Positions 1 through 9,986 of a DNA stretch of 64,000 nucleotides are shown here, piece after piece. The stretch's first letter is position 1. Each line of letters starts with the position of its first letter. The DNA lies in contig NC_088916.1 of the NCBI RefSeq assembly GCF_963576675.1, positions 7,083,001-7,147,000 on the forward strand, in the 5' to 3' direction. Position numbers and translations under genes: made by a program. The notes under the pieces are model-generated. The model was not told the DNA's origin, did not search any database, and was given only the letters and a program-made list of their open reading frames with translations. The DNA comes from Euphorbia lathyris (taxonomy: Eukaryota; Streptophyta; Magnoliopsida; Malpighiales; Euphorbiaceae).

Positions 1-205
1 AAGAGAATCTTTTCTATGATCCGATTCAATCCCATGCACATGTCTACTCACAACTACATTATGGTATTTTTCATTTTATCCCTAGAAATAAATAACCTAT
101 TATCAAATATATATATATATACTAGATTACGTTGCACACCAAAACGACTGAGTTTTGATAAGGAAAATGATGCCCTATATATACTTGGATAACACAACAG
201 CCTTC

Positions 206-830
206 AAAAGATATTCAGGAAATAGACTCCCCTCCCCGTCTCCTCCTTGTTGCAGATGCGGTGACGACTGACGACATAGGTAAGCAGAGCTCTCTATTTA
301 TTTCCTTTTTCCGATAATTTTATCAATTATTCTCTCAATCTTTTGGGTCATTACACACTAAATTGCAACAAGTCCGTTCGATTTTGTTAGATTTAGGGTT
401 TTACATTTTAATTAGAGTTTATCTTCCTGTTTTGGTTTTGCTATGTTGTCGAACAAAAAATTCATCTGTAGTAGTTGATTGCATTTGAATCTCTGTAGTC
501 GAACAAGAACTCATCCATTTGAGGTGACTGCTTTTGTCGATATGTTGTCGATGATACAGAATTTTCATAAAACTCGTTCGATTTTGTTAGAGTTGGGGTT
601 TAAATTTTAATTAGATAATTTAGTAATTGGAAGAACGCACAGTCGCAAGTTCATCTTCGTGTGTTGGTTAGTATATATAATTTTAGGGATTGATTTTGTA
701 TATATTGTTTTTGCTATGTATATCATGAGAATTTGTACAGAATAAACCAGACATTCATCTGTAGTTGATTGCTTTTGAATCTCTGTAGTTGAACAAGAAC
801 TCATCAATTTGAGGTGACTGCTCTGCCTAG
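206..830 (+). promoter_or_regulatory. 5' leader and candidate 5'-UTR intron of F-box copy 1
   Basis: The block at 206-279 recurs with small changes upstream of the other F-box copies (about 13,139 and 19,797) and ends in a good donor, ATAG/GTAAGC at 279/280. A candidate acceptor, TGCCTAG, ends at 830, two bases before the ATG. This predicts a roughly 550-bp intron in the 5' UTR. A short AT microsatellite lies at about 107-122. No transcript evidence is available; the call rests on conserved splice-like sites in duplicated copies. Confidence 0.5.
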
Positions 831-832
831 CT

Positions 833-1900
833 ATGGCTAATCTTCCGCCGGAATTGATCAGCGAAATTTTTCTTTGGTTGCCAGTGAAGTCTCTTCTTCG
901 TTTTAGATGTGTTTGTAAATCGTTTTGTGCCATCATCAAAAGCCAATCTTTCATCAATTCTCATTTTAAAAGATCTTCCGAAAATAGGATCCATCGCAAG
1001 TTGATTGCCCTAGGAGAACATAGGACGACGGATAATGATGGCCTGGCAATTCATGCTTTAGATTTCAATGAAGACTTCCAACAAGAGTTGGTGCTCGATA
1101 AATTATTTCCATCCAGGTCATTCCACTTGTTCTTTTCTTGTTGCAATGGTTTGGTTCTCTTGTGGATAGACAAACTTTCTTTATGGAATCCATCCACCAG
1201 AGAGTACAAGATACTTCCGGCTTTCCCTGTGAAGGACATTCAAACTCACAATCTCAGTTTTGCTTTGGGTTATGACTCAATTACAGATGATTTCAAGGCT
1301 GTAGTAATTATATCAAAGCAATGTGATTTTCCCCAGGTTTGGATTTTTGAATTGAGGTCTAGTCGTTGGAGAAGGATTCATGATTTTCCTTTCGTTGGGT
1401 ATAATAGTATTAAACGTGGTGGCAATGGAGATTGCTTTGTGGATGGTGCTCTACATTTTATATGCTATGGTAAACCATATATAATTGTGGCATTTGATGT
1501 TGAAAAAGAGACATTTTCCTTAGTACATGAGGCAGTTCAACGAACCGAAAGAATTCCTAGCCGTTTGCATGTCCTTGGAGGATGCCTTTCTGTCAGCTTT
1601 TGGAATTTGACTATGAAAGAGCAGGTTGATATGTATGTGAGGAAGAAGGATGGAGTTGCGTTTACTTGGACTAGGTTATGTTTTGTTACAGGACAACAAT
1701 TTTTTGAGGAAACATTTTACTGTTTTGTAGATGGGAGAATTGCGTATTCAAAGGAAGGAGATAAGGTTTTTCTTTCTTCAAATGGGAAATTGTGTTCATA
1801 TGATTTTAAAGAAAAAAGTCTCCAAGAGATTGTAACTATAAATACTAATCATTTGGATTTATTTTCTTATACCGAAAGTCTCGTGTCTCTAGGTTCGTAA
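833..1900 (+). CDS. F-box protein with FBA-type domain, copy 1 (intact)
   Basis: This is a 355-residue single-exon ORF. Residues about 1-45 form an F-box with the pattern LPxELIxEIxLxLPVKSLLRFRCVCKSF, the surface that binds SKP1 in SCF ubiquitin ligases. The rest matches the plant F-box-associated (FBA) pattern: a CNGLVLLW segment, LWNPSTREY near residue 120, then a FALGYDS..DDFKAV segment, which in this family recognises substrates. The length is usual for F-box/FBA proteins. The start is the ATG after the conserved TGCCTAG acceptor-like site, and the same ATG context is kept in the other copies. It is about 80-90 percent similar by eye to the ORF at 20,468. Its substrate is unknown. It acts presumably in nucleus or cytosol, having no signal peptide or membrane segment. 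Confidence 0.9.
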   Translation: MANLPPELISEIFLWLPVKSLLRFRCVCKSFCAIIKSQSFINSHFKRSSENRIHRKLIALGEHRTTDNDGLAIHALDFNEDFQQELVLDKLFPSRSFHLFFSCCNGLVLLWIDKLSLWNPSTREYKILPAFPVKDIQTHNLSFALGYDSITDDFKAVVIISKQCDFPQVWIFELRSSRWRRIHDFPFVGYNSIKRGGNGDCFVDGALHFICYGKPYIIVAFDVEKETFSLVHEAVQRTERIPSRLHVLGGCLSVSFWNLTMKEQVDMYVRKKDGVAFTWTRLCFVTGQQFFEETFYCFVDGRIAYSKEGDKVFLSSNGKLCSYDFKEKSLQEIVTINTNHLDLFSYTESLVSLGS

Positions 1901-2302
1901 GACGAAGAAGGGTCTTGCAGAAGTGAAGATATTCATGATATTTATCTTGTTATTGCAGTTTTATTTATGTAAAATTAGATAAATATGCTCTAAGAAACTT
2001 CATTCTTTGTACTTCTTGTGAACTTCATGCACAAGTAGAGGACATTTTTCTTCAACTTCATGTTTAGAAATAGAGAGACCGAGTTGGCGGAAGAAAGATC
2101 TTTAAATTCTTAATATAACCTTTTTGTTATTTGTAAGCATTTATATATTTAAAGCTTTTTTATTGCAGATAGATAGTAAGAATTTGATATAATATTAGGG
2201 AGCCGAACAGAGAAATTATAAAAACATCTAGTGCAAAACAAGTTGCTTAAGATGAATTCAGAATTCTACATGAAGTTTTAAATTTTAATTCTTTTTTATC
2301 TA
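1901..2302 (+). other. 3' flank of F-box copy 1
   Basis: This is AT-rich noncoding sequence. Parts (for example the TTAAATTCTTAATATAA and ATTTATATATTTAAAGC segments around 2101-2160) recur downstream of the F-box copies at 15,475, 21,785 and 23,007, so it belongs to the duplicated unit. It ends at the target duplication of the outer MULE. Confidence 0.6.
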
Positions 2303-2570
2303 TGGTTTTAGTGGGTAAATTATACCCATGGCCATTTTTGTGGCCACTGAACTTTGAACATTAAGCCCTTGTTTTGGGAGGAGGTTAATGGGAGTAATGG
2401 AAGGTTAACTATTGAGTTAATCTTGTTTGGGAGTTATTTTTTGAGGCTAATTACAAATCTGATCCAACTAAATGACCCAATTTACATATTTAACCCACCT
2501 TGCTTCCACTTTACCAAATTAGACAGTTTCACCGATTTTGGACATAATGACCCTTAGTTGTTTCTGATCG

Positions 2571-2670
2571 ATCATCCTCCTCTTCCACTGCTTCGTCTTC
2601 GTCTTCCTCACTGCTTCGTCTTCCGCTGTTTCGTCTTCATCTTCATCTTCATCTTTCATCTTCTTCTTAT
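2571..2670 (+). repeat. CTTCGTCTTC-type pyrimidine microsatellite
   Basis: This is a stretch of imperfect CTTCGTCTTC / CATCTT repeats lying between the internal inverted arms of the Harbinger-like element. Confidence 0.7.
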
Positions 2671-3073
2671 TATGTTCCTTTGACTGCATTTTCTGTATCT
2701 TTTGTTGATAATTTACATGGTATTTGAAAAATTTGTGGTGCGATTAATGCAGCAGAATATTGAATATAAGGCATTTGCTCTTTTCTTTGTTCAAGTTTAG
2801 GAATATAATAGCAACACCATGTTATAGATTGAATTTGAATCATTTTTACTGTAATGGCTGTCCCTGGGTCTGACGCACTATTTTACCCTTTTTTTTAATG
2901 GTTTTTTACCTTGCTTAGAAAATACAGTGAAACAAGAAGCTAACAGAAACCATTTTTCGTTTTGACATGTTGGAAGGAACTGTGTGGCTTTCAGAATCTA
3001 TGTATGAATGATCCCATGTGCGTTGGTCTTCTTTGACAGAGGAAGAAAACTGGTTGGGCTCAATTTCCTCTAT

Positions 3074-3258
3074 TGTTGTCGCATTTGTGACGAAATTTGT
3101 CGCATTTCGTCACAAATGCGACAACAGTTGTCGCATCTAGTCACAAATGCGACAAGAGTTGTCGCATTTGTGACGAAATGCGACAATTGTTGTCGCATTT
3201 CGTCACAAATGCGACAACTCTTGTCGCATTTTGTGACGAATTCGTCACAAATGCGACA
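3074..3258. repeat. Array of alternating inverted 30-bp units (nested palindrome)
   Basis: The unit GTTGTCGCATTTGTGACGAA and its reverse complement alternate about six times, so neighbouring units form near-perfect palindromes that can pair at several registers. The array lies in the middle of the Harbinger-like element. The overlapping small ORF (about 3008-3322) is a by-product of the repeat. Confidence 0.85.
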
Positions 3259-4267
3259 TCGTAGCAGTTCAATTGTTAGATTTTTTGAGCTTTCCTTCCT
3301 AATCCTTTTCCGCAGATACTAATTTTTCAAAGGATGAACGAAATATAATTTCTTCTCTCTATAAACCACCGTCTTTTCGTCAGTTTGGGATGGCCAAGAA
3401 GACATTGAGAGTATGAGGAAGAAGGTGAATTGAAATAAGGGTATTCTTGTCCAAAGTGGATGAAAGTGTCTAATTTGGTGAGATAAAAGCAAAGTGGATC
3501 AAATATGTTAATAGACCCCTTCAAATGAGCTAGATTTGTAATTAGCCCTATTTTTTGAGAGTAAATGGAGGTTAATAGGGTTAAATGTTTATTTCCTCTA
3601 ACCTCCAAACTCTAACCTCCAAATTGAGGGTTAATGGGAGTAATCGTAAACTTTTTTAAAATTTCTTGTCTCTGCAGAGTAAATTTAACATTCCTTTCCC
3701 TCCATATTTAAACTCTCAAACAAGGTTAAACATTTAACCTCATTTACATCCTATAAACTCTCAAACAAGGTTAATTGTTAACTTTCCATTCCATCACTTC
3801 CCTTCCCTTTTCATTACCTTCTTTAACTCTCCCCTCCATTAACCTCCAAACTCCCAAACAAATGCTAATTCTTAACAGTATGAATACTGAATTTTATTCT
3901 TTTTAACATTGGTGGCCATTGAACTTCAACTAATTCTTCAAAATGACCGGTAACGACCTCAAAATGAAAATATTCAAGAATTAAAGTTGTTCAGAACGAT
4001 ATTTATTAGGGACAATTACAAAACTAGCACCTTTTAAGGGGCTAGTTTTCTTTTCTAACTCCTTTTGAGAAACTCACCAAAACTAACACATTTCATTAAC
4101 TAAATTCCAACCTTGCCCTCCTCTCTAACACTCCGCTCCCGCTCTTCAACATTCGAACTTCCATCTCTCTAACCTAACACCCCTCTATTCCTCTCTCTAA
4201 CTTTCCGGCGATTCATTGCCCGATTCTGTACATTTCATCCGGCGAATCTCTGTTACTTCGAGTGGAC

Positions 4268-6405
4268 ATGGAGAAAACACGAAGCTCAGACAACGAATCG
4301 AATTCAGAAGGAAGGACGAAAAAGAGGGTAAATAACTTGACTTTACATTTGCATTTCTATCTTGTATTGTATGTACATTTGTTGTGTTTGACAAGGAATA
4401 TTTCGTTTCGTTTCGTTTCGTTTACTTCTTCTAGTGTTAGGGTTTATCTGGGTTCGTCTGGTGTTAGAAAGTCATTCGGTTTGGTTGAAATTCGTCGATA
4501 TGTATGTTCATCGATAACCTAATTGTAGATAATACATAGTCATAGATGGCCTAATGGTCGATAGAACGTTCATATCATCGAGCTAATTGCCGATAGAACA
4601 TTCATATCGACGATCTATTGCCGATAGAACATTCATAACGACGATCTATTGCCGATAACTCTCTTATTTTAGCATACGCTAGCTCACTCTAGCTCAACGT
4701 TATAATTAGCTTAATTGTATGTTCCCTGGTGATATGTCTACAACCTTTTTCAGCATGATCGTGTAGACAAGAGGAAGAGAGATGAACATGGCTCTCCTTC
4801 GAAGAAGAAAGCCAAGAAGAAATTTGGATATAAATACAAAAAAGCATTTGGAACGGAAAGCGTCATCACAGTTAGGTGTAACCTAGAAGCAGCAAAACAT
4901 ATAAAGGAGGTGTTAACACCAAACCAAGTAAATCTATTTAGGAAGAGTTGCTTCGGTCAGTATTTGGATATGACCAATACAGCATTTGCATGAGTCCTCT
5001 GTCATACCATTTTAACAAGGGAGATCATACGTGAAAACCTCAAACCCAGGGAGCTTTGCTTCAAAGTTAGAGGTGTTGAGTTAAGATTTGGGGATTGGGA
5101 GTTTGGACTCCTAAGTGAGTTACGGTTTGGAGACATGGAAGCATTTCTCGAAAGGTTCAGTGCGATAAATAAGCCATATAGATTTAGGAATAAGTCTTTT
5201 CTAGGCATCCCTACACCAAACTTTAAAGACGTGGATACAATTATGCTGCAAACTGTTTGGGAGAATGAATCTGATCAGGATGCAATTTCATTTGCCATGT
5301 TGTATTTTTCCATTGGCTGTGTGTTGGATAACACTGCCGCAAAAAAAGCTCTTCCTTGGGTGTTGGAACTTGCTGAATTTCCAAGTTTGTTAACGAGTTC
5401 CCGTGGGGTGTTTGTGGCTGGGTGTTTAACGAGTTCCTCGGATGAAATATCATTTTGATGATGATGATGATCAGTACCCCGTGGAACAACACGATGGTCG
5501 CGATCGTATAAAAGGAAACCTCCTACAGGCCTATGACGACTGGAAGAAGAGTACCCCCCGTGATCAGCTGAGGCAGTTAGGTGGAACCGATTGGGGACAA
5601 ACTGTATCGTGGTTTGAAGAGGCAGAGATAACTGGAAAGTACATAGACAGCCAAGTAAGATATTGCTCACTTTGTATGTTTTGGTTTATATTGCTCACTT
5701 TGTATGTGTTTGTACTTATTTTTGCATGTGTTACAGCTTGTAAATGTATTTTTGTGGTTATTGAACGGAAAAAACGTCCATCAGAGTCAGGATTGGACTG
5801 CCATCGACTCAAATTTCTTTGGATTTATGGAGTTTGCAAATATGACCAAGAATTATGACAAACCCGGAAAATGGGGACAAGCCAAGTTGTTTGTGCAACG
5901 AATCAATGGGATGGAACAGTTTCACACTCGGCCTTGGTATGAGGTTAAACATGTGCTAATCCCCATCAACTATAAAGGAGAACACTGGTTACTCGGGGTG
6001 TTCTACGTGGAAGAAATGAGGATGGAGTTCTATGATAGTCTGGAGTCAAATGCATCCAACGAATCAATAGACAAATGGCTAGAACCCCGGTTTCGTATTA
6101 TGACAAGAGCAATGGAAGAGGCCGATTATTGGAATAAAAGTGGGAGGCCTGATAACGGTAATCGATTGATAAAGTGGGAGAGGGCTCGCGGGTGCCCACA
6201 ACAGCTGCGCAAATCTAATGATTGTGGTGTCTTCCTATGCTTGTTTGCTCAGCATTATGTTGAAAAAGGGCCATTATGTACGGATTATGGATTCTCCGGG
6301 TCTGATGGACGTTTCTATCGGTTGCGGGTGTGCTTGGAACTCTTCAACCAACGATTGTTCAACCAGAATGATCTAATTACAATGCCTAATTTGCTTGGAT
6401 TGTAA
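4268..6405 (+). pseudogene. DUF1985 + Ulp1-like cysteine protease (C48) gene, broken
   Basis: Exon 1 runs from the ATG at 4268 to 4327. A GT-AG intron (4328-4753) follows, then an exon with a basic K/R-rich segment and a DUF1985-like region (LFRKSCFG, then LRFGDWEFGLLSEL). An in-frame TGA at 4991 and at least one frame change at 5390-5445 interrupt it. From 5442 a second open part leads to a small intron (5655-5736) and the C48 domain. The Ulp1/SENP catalytic residues are present: His in GEHWLL, Asp in FYDSL, Gln in CPQQLRK and Cys in SNDCGVF. These proteases cut SUMO from proteins, but their role in MULEs is unclear. The protease end is well kept while the N-terminal half is decayed. Confidence 0.8.
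4540..4665 (+). repeat. About 31-bp tandem repeat with GCCGATAGAACATTCAT
   Basis: Three to four imperfect copies of a unit containing GCCGATAGAACATTCATA and CGACGATCTATT lie inside intron 1 of the MULE protease gene. The CGATA motif recurs in other noncoding parts of the same element. Confidence 0.7.
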
Positions 6406-6487
6406 ACTTTTGTGAAATGTAAACCTTTGTTGGTAAATTATTAATGTAAATTGTTATTGTTGATAGACGTTTGTTGGTAATCATTGG

Positions 6488-6853
6488 TCACCTTACTTTC
6501 GCAACACTTGTTCGAGAAGTCATAGTCACATATAATGGCATCACATCGGGTTTATTCCATCTACAAAACTCAACGAAACCAGCAATATCACTGTCATCCA
6601 CTATGTGTGCTAATCTTCCAAAAAGTTTATTTGGACCGTATGTTGTGTGCATTGCCATTTGTATGTCAAAACAGGTTGCATCAACATTCAAGGAAACGTG
6701 AATTCTATCTCCCAAAGTTTGATAATCAGTTGGCGTTGAAAAATGGAGCACCTTCGATTGACCACCAACGTATATCATAGTGTCCATGGGTCCCTCTTTT
6801 TTCCATTCTCCATCCCACGAAAGCATACATAGACAAATATTCGGGGTGGACAT
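6488..6853 (-). pseudogene. MULE transposase N-terminal remnant
   Basis: This is a 121-codon ORF with ATG at 6853. It reads like the N-terminal region of plant MuDR-type transposases: LSWDGEWKKEG near the start, then MIYVGGQSKV and the segment LGDRIHVSLNVD. The DDE catalytic core and SWIM zinc finger are absent. It converges tail-to-tail with the protease gene, the arrangement expected in Ulp1-bearing MULEs. I infer that it is what remains after an internal deletion of the transposase. Confidence 0.6.
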
Positions 6854-6959
6854 ATTTCTGCATTATCATAAACACCGAAGTAAATTATATATTATTTGTA
6901 ACTTAACGAAGAAAGCTAACGAAAATTATATATTATTGGTATACACATTTCAAACTATA

Positions 6960-7150
6960 AGATATGTCGATATATGTCGACACATGTCGATATATGTCGA
7001 TACAACTTAAATATAGACACATATCGGCACATATCTACACATAAGACTGGCTACTCCGCCGATATTTGACATATATCTACGATGCATTCTCGTGATAGCT
7101 GTCGATAGTGATCATATATCGACTGCTTTCGACGGAAGATCAAACGACGT
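6960..7150. repeat. ATATGTCGA-rich repeat region
   Basis: Multiple direct and inverted copies of (A/C)ATATGTCGA and related ACATATCGGCACATAT / CGATA motifs lie upstream of the small ORF at 7375. Similar motifs occur at 4490-4665 and 7861-7940, all inside the inner MULE. Confidence 0.65.
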
Positions 7151-7290
7151 TTTTCTAGAATGATCTGTTAATGAGCGTTAAATGCATGTAATGATCACTT
7201 TGACTTTCACTCTTCTTCGAATATCACTCTAAGCATTAAATACGAGACTTGTCTGTTGAGATTCCCCATGAACAATACGGTTCTTTCTCC

Positions 7291-7298
7291 TATAAATA
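7291..7298 (+). promoter_or_regulatory. TATA box of the small MULE-borne ORF
   Basis: TATAAATA lies 77 bp upstream of the ATG at 7375, followed by a CT/A-rich leader with CTCTCAAA repeats typical of plant 5' UTRs. Confidence 0.55.
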
Positions 7299-7374
7299 GA
7301 CGCTTTGTCTGTTCATAGTATACTCATTCTAGTAAACTCTCAAAAAACTCTCAAACACTCTAGTTTATCCAGTA

Positions 7375-7662
7375 ATGGAAGCGCCACCACCACCACCTCC
7401 TCCTCTTCCTGAGTTCGAAGCTTTAATAGCTACGTTCGGCGAATCCTTCCGTGATGGTGACACGGACGAGATAGTCCGATTCATGAGGGGCATGGCGCGC
7501 ACCATGTCTTTCGCTGTTGAGGCCATGGCTGACCATCTGGAGTCAGTTATGGAAAAAAACAGACGGCTCAAGAGGACAATTAGGCGCCTCAAAAGGCAGT
7601 TGGAGAAGTCCAAGATGGACTACGCTGATGCCCTTTTGGGTCCTGAGTACCTGAATGTTTAG
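7375..7662 (+). CDS. Small coiled-coil protein carried by the inner MULE
   Basis: This is a 95-residue ORF: a short Met-Glu-Ala start, a run of seven prolines (residues 4-10), an acidic/hydrophobic middle, and a basic helix with regular leucines at about residues 55-85 (NRRLKRTIRRLKRQLEKSK), which predicts a coiled coil. It has no signal peptide. A TATA box and CT-rich leader precede it, and an AT-rich 3' region with polyadenylation-like AATATAAAAATA follows. It lies between the transposase remnant and the right terminal repeat, so it is cargo of the element. I do not recognise the family. Its GC content is higher than that of surrounding DNA. It could be a captured host fragment or a real accessory protein. 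Confidence 0.55.
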   Translation: MEAPPPPPPPLPEFEALIATFGESFRDGDTDEIVRFMRGMARTMSFAVEAMADHLESVMEKNRRLKRTIRRLKRQLEKSKMDYADALLGPEYLNV

Positions 7663-7860
7663 TTTATGTATTTTTTGTCTTTAATGTTTATGTACTTTTA
7701 TTGTTTTGTGTGTTTGTTTCTGTTTTCTGTATGTGTTTTGTGTTTTTTTTCTGTTTTTTCCCGTTTTGTGTATTTTTTCTTTATTTTAATATAAAAATAT
7801 TGTTATTGTCTATGTTTTATGTGTTTTGTGTTTGAATATTATGATTTAGAATGAAAAAAA

Positions 7861-7940
7861 TACGTCGATATACGTCGATATTCATCATCTAACGACGCCG
7901 ATATGTCTGTCGTTATGAATGAGATATCGACGGCTATCGA
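7861..7940. repeat. TACGTCGATA / CGATATCG subterminal repeat
   Basis: Short direct and inverted CGATA-type motifs sit in the right subterminal part of the inner MULE, matching those at 4490-4665 and 6960-7150. Confidence 0.55.
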
Positions 7941-8225
7941 CCTTTTCGGTTCGCTGATGAGTGAAGTTCAAAACGAAATGCATCTTCCTACAACAATGTC
8001 TCTATTTTTAGGGATTCGCATGAACATGAATAACATGAAAATTCAATAGCAATAATATACATTGGGTTTTAGAGAAACAAAATGCTACATCTTAACCATG
8101 AATATGACGAAGCTTTAAATATTGTAAATAAATGAAAGACTTACATGATTGTGTATAAAATCTTGAAGCACAAACTGTGGGTTGGATTGATTGTTGTTCG
8201 TTGTCTGTAAATCGATTTGTTCTTT

Positions 8226-8252
<27 letters not shown>
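8226..8252 (+). repeat. (GA)n microsatellite
   Basis: An uninterrupted GA run followed by GCGAGAGCGG lies just inside the right terminal repeat of the inner MULE. Confidence 0.95.
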
Positions 8253-8257
<5 letters not shown>

Positions 8258-8758
8258 CGGGGGCGCGAGAAAAAAGAGGAAAATGGGGGGAAAGACAACG
8301 TTATAAAATGATAGAGAGGAGGGCAAGGTTGGAATTTAGTTAATGAAATGTGTTAGTTTTGGTGAGTTTTTCAAAATGAGGTAGAAAAGAAAACTAGCCC
8401 CTTAAAAGGTGCTAGTTTTGTAATTGTCCCTATTTATTATGAAACCATGTTTTTTATTTTCCAAAATCGCATTTTTTGGAGCTCTCTCTCTACAAATTCA
8501 CCCTCTCTCTCCTAACCAAAAAACACCTAAATGGTTTCAAAACGAAAATTTTCGAGAATTAAAATTCCTTAGAATATCATTAACTCTTCGAATTTTTTAT
8601 TTTGAGGCTGCCAACGATCGTTTTGAGACGTTGAGTAGCCACCGGTGTTAAAAAGTGTAATGTTCAATGACCATACTGTTAAGAATTGAAGTTCAGTGAT
8701 CATAATGTTAAATGGGTAAAGTTCAGTGGCTACGGGTGTAATTTACCCTGGTTTTAGT

Positions 8759-9030
8759 GGATTATTTCGATTTAAAAATAATAATAATTTAATTTGGTTT
8801 TGAATCTTTTTATTCTGATATTTAGTTCGGTTTTAAAATCTCCAACTTATTTAGTAAGATTGAGAATTTGAAAATCTCCAGCATTGTATTTGATGTAATG
8901 ATGCAATTCGATTCGGTTTTAGAAAAAGTCAACAGTTTAATTCAATTTTGGATTTTTTTTATTCTGATATTCTGTCCGGTTTAAGAATCTCCAAGATCCG
9001 CATCAGACCTACTTATTAGTATATAACTGA
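8759..9030. repeat. Degenerate tandem duplication, about 180 bp period
   Basis: TTTTTATTCTGATATT followed by a CGGTTT(A)A..AATCTCCAA segment occurs twice (about 8808-8850 and 8958-8995). No gene is seen. Confidence 0.5.
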
Positions 9031-9650
9031 ATTAAAGGTTAATTTGGCCACTGAAGTTGGGAGACATGTTCAGTTTATGTCGAAATGCTACTTTCGCCTA
9101 GTCGGTGAAGTTGCGTCCTCGCATTTCTCTTGGTGGAATTTCTCCTGGCTTCCATCATTGAAGGTTTCAAAGAAGTTATGTGCAACAACCTTCATTCAAT
9201 AATATGCCTTCGGGTTCGTTTTACAATCTTTTAATTGTCCTTTAACAGGGTAGAATATAAAAGGCTAATCCGGGGGGTGTGCATTTGCCCGGTAAACTAC
9301 TCGGGCTCTCCATGGTTTAGTAAAAAGAAGGGAAAATTTTGAGAAGAAAGATAAGCGAAAGCGTAAAGAAAGGACTTCTACAACCAATTTATGGAACATA
9401 ACAACTCTATTGGATTTCACCATTGCCAACATTCACGAGCGAAATCAAAGTTTAGTTATCAACTCAACCTTGAAGTTAATAATATTTAGCAAATTAGCTC
9501 AAATACAATTAATCTTAATACTTAAAAATTTGTCAAATTTGGACTAATTTGTTAAATATTGACAATTTCAAGACCAACTTGATACCTAAACTTTAATTTG
9601 GATTAAACTGCGTGTGTCTTCAACTTCAGATGCCAAAAAGACCTTTAATT
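9031..9650. mobile_element. MITE-like foldback, copy 1
   Basis: The left end ATTAAAGGTTAATTTGGCCA..GAAGTTG is matched by an inverted CAACTTCAGATGCC..GACCTTTAAT ending near 9650. The same end motifs recur in the next element. The middle (about 9090-9480) is unrelated, includes a short GC-rich stretch near 9270, and has no ORF worth calling. The boundaries are approximate and no clear target duplication was found. Confidence 0.4.
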
Positions 9651-9730
9651 TGTATATAATTCATGAATTTTTTTACACATTTCAATTTCTAACACAAACC
9701 CGTGTTCGAATTTATGTGATTTAAAATGAA

Positions 9731-9986
9731 TTAAGGGTCAAAATGGCCCTTGGAGTTGGAAGGCCAGTTCAGTTTAGCTCAAGTAGAAGTTTAGGTATCA
9801 ATTCAGTCTCAAAATTGGAAAAACTTGATAAATGAGCCCAAATTCGACAAAGTTTTATATATTAAAACTGACTGTTTTGAGGCTAATTTGCCAACTTTTG
9901 CCAAATTCGGTGCTAATTTGATATCTAAATTTCGATTTATACAAAAGTGCCCCTATTTGCAACTTCATCGGTCATTTTGACCCTTA
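9731..9986. mobile_element. MITE-like foldback, copy 2
   Basis: TTAAGGGTCAAAATGGCCCT at the left is matched by inverted GTCATTTTGACCCTTAA at the right. It is about 256 bp with no coding potential, and related to the element just upstream. Confidence 0.6.

Larger units (their letters stand above)
2365..3865. mobile_element. PIF/Harbinger-like non-autonomous element
   Basis: The ends are GCCCTTGTTTTGGGAG at 2365 and, inverted, GCATTTGTTTGGGAG ending at 3865, flanked by TAA at 2362-2364 and 3866-3868. A TWA target duplication and a TTGTTTGG-type end are features of PIF/Harbinger elements. It interrupts the left terminal repeat of the outer MULE: the repeat resumes after 3868, and its uninterrupted counterpart is at the right end (about 8660-8748). 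Internally there is a second inverted pair, about 2428-2555 against 3438-3565, which may be another nested foldback. No transposase ORF is present. Confidence 0.7.
4009..8430. mobile_element. Inner MULE carrying a Ulp1-type protease gene
   Basis: The terminal inverted repeats are about 110 bp (4009-4125 against 8311-8430), starting GGGACAATTACAAAACTAGC at the left, nearly identical in inverse at the right. An exact 9-bp duplication, TATTTATTA, flanks it at 4000-4008 and 8431-8439. It carries a DUF1985/C48 protease gene (plus strand), a short transposase N-terminal remnant (minus strand), a 95-codon coiled-coil ORF and several CGATA-rich subterminal repeats. Ulp1-carrying MULEs (the Kaonashi/KIR type) are known in plants. 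The transposase is nearly all gone, so this copy is non-autonomous. Confidence 0.85.
2313..8748. mobile_element. Outer Mutator-like element (MULE), non-autonomous
   Basis: The ends are inverted copies: GGGTAAATTATACCC at 2313 and GGGTGTAATTTACCC ending at 8748. They continue inward through a shared stretch containing GCCACTGAACTTT, so the terminal inverted repeat is long. The element is flanked by an exact 10-bp duplication, TGGTTTTAGT (2303-2312 and 8749-8758), typical of MULEs, which make 8-11 bp duplications. Without its two inner insertions it is only about 0.5 kb and has no coding sequence, so it would have depended on a transposase supplied elsewhere. It contains the elements at 2365-3865 and 4009-8430. 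Confidence 0.82.

Noticed and set aside
5241..5812. Minus-strand ORFs of 82-131 codons over the Ulp1 gene
   Set aside because: They are shadows of the protease reading frame, with no domain.
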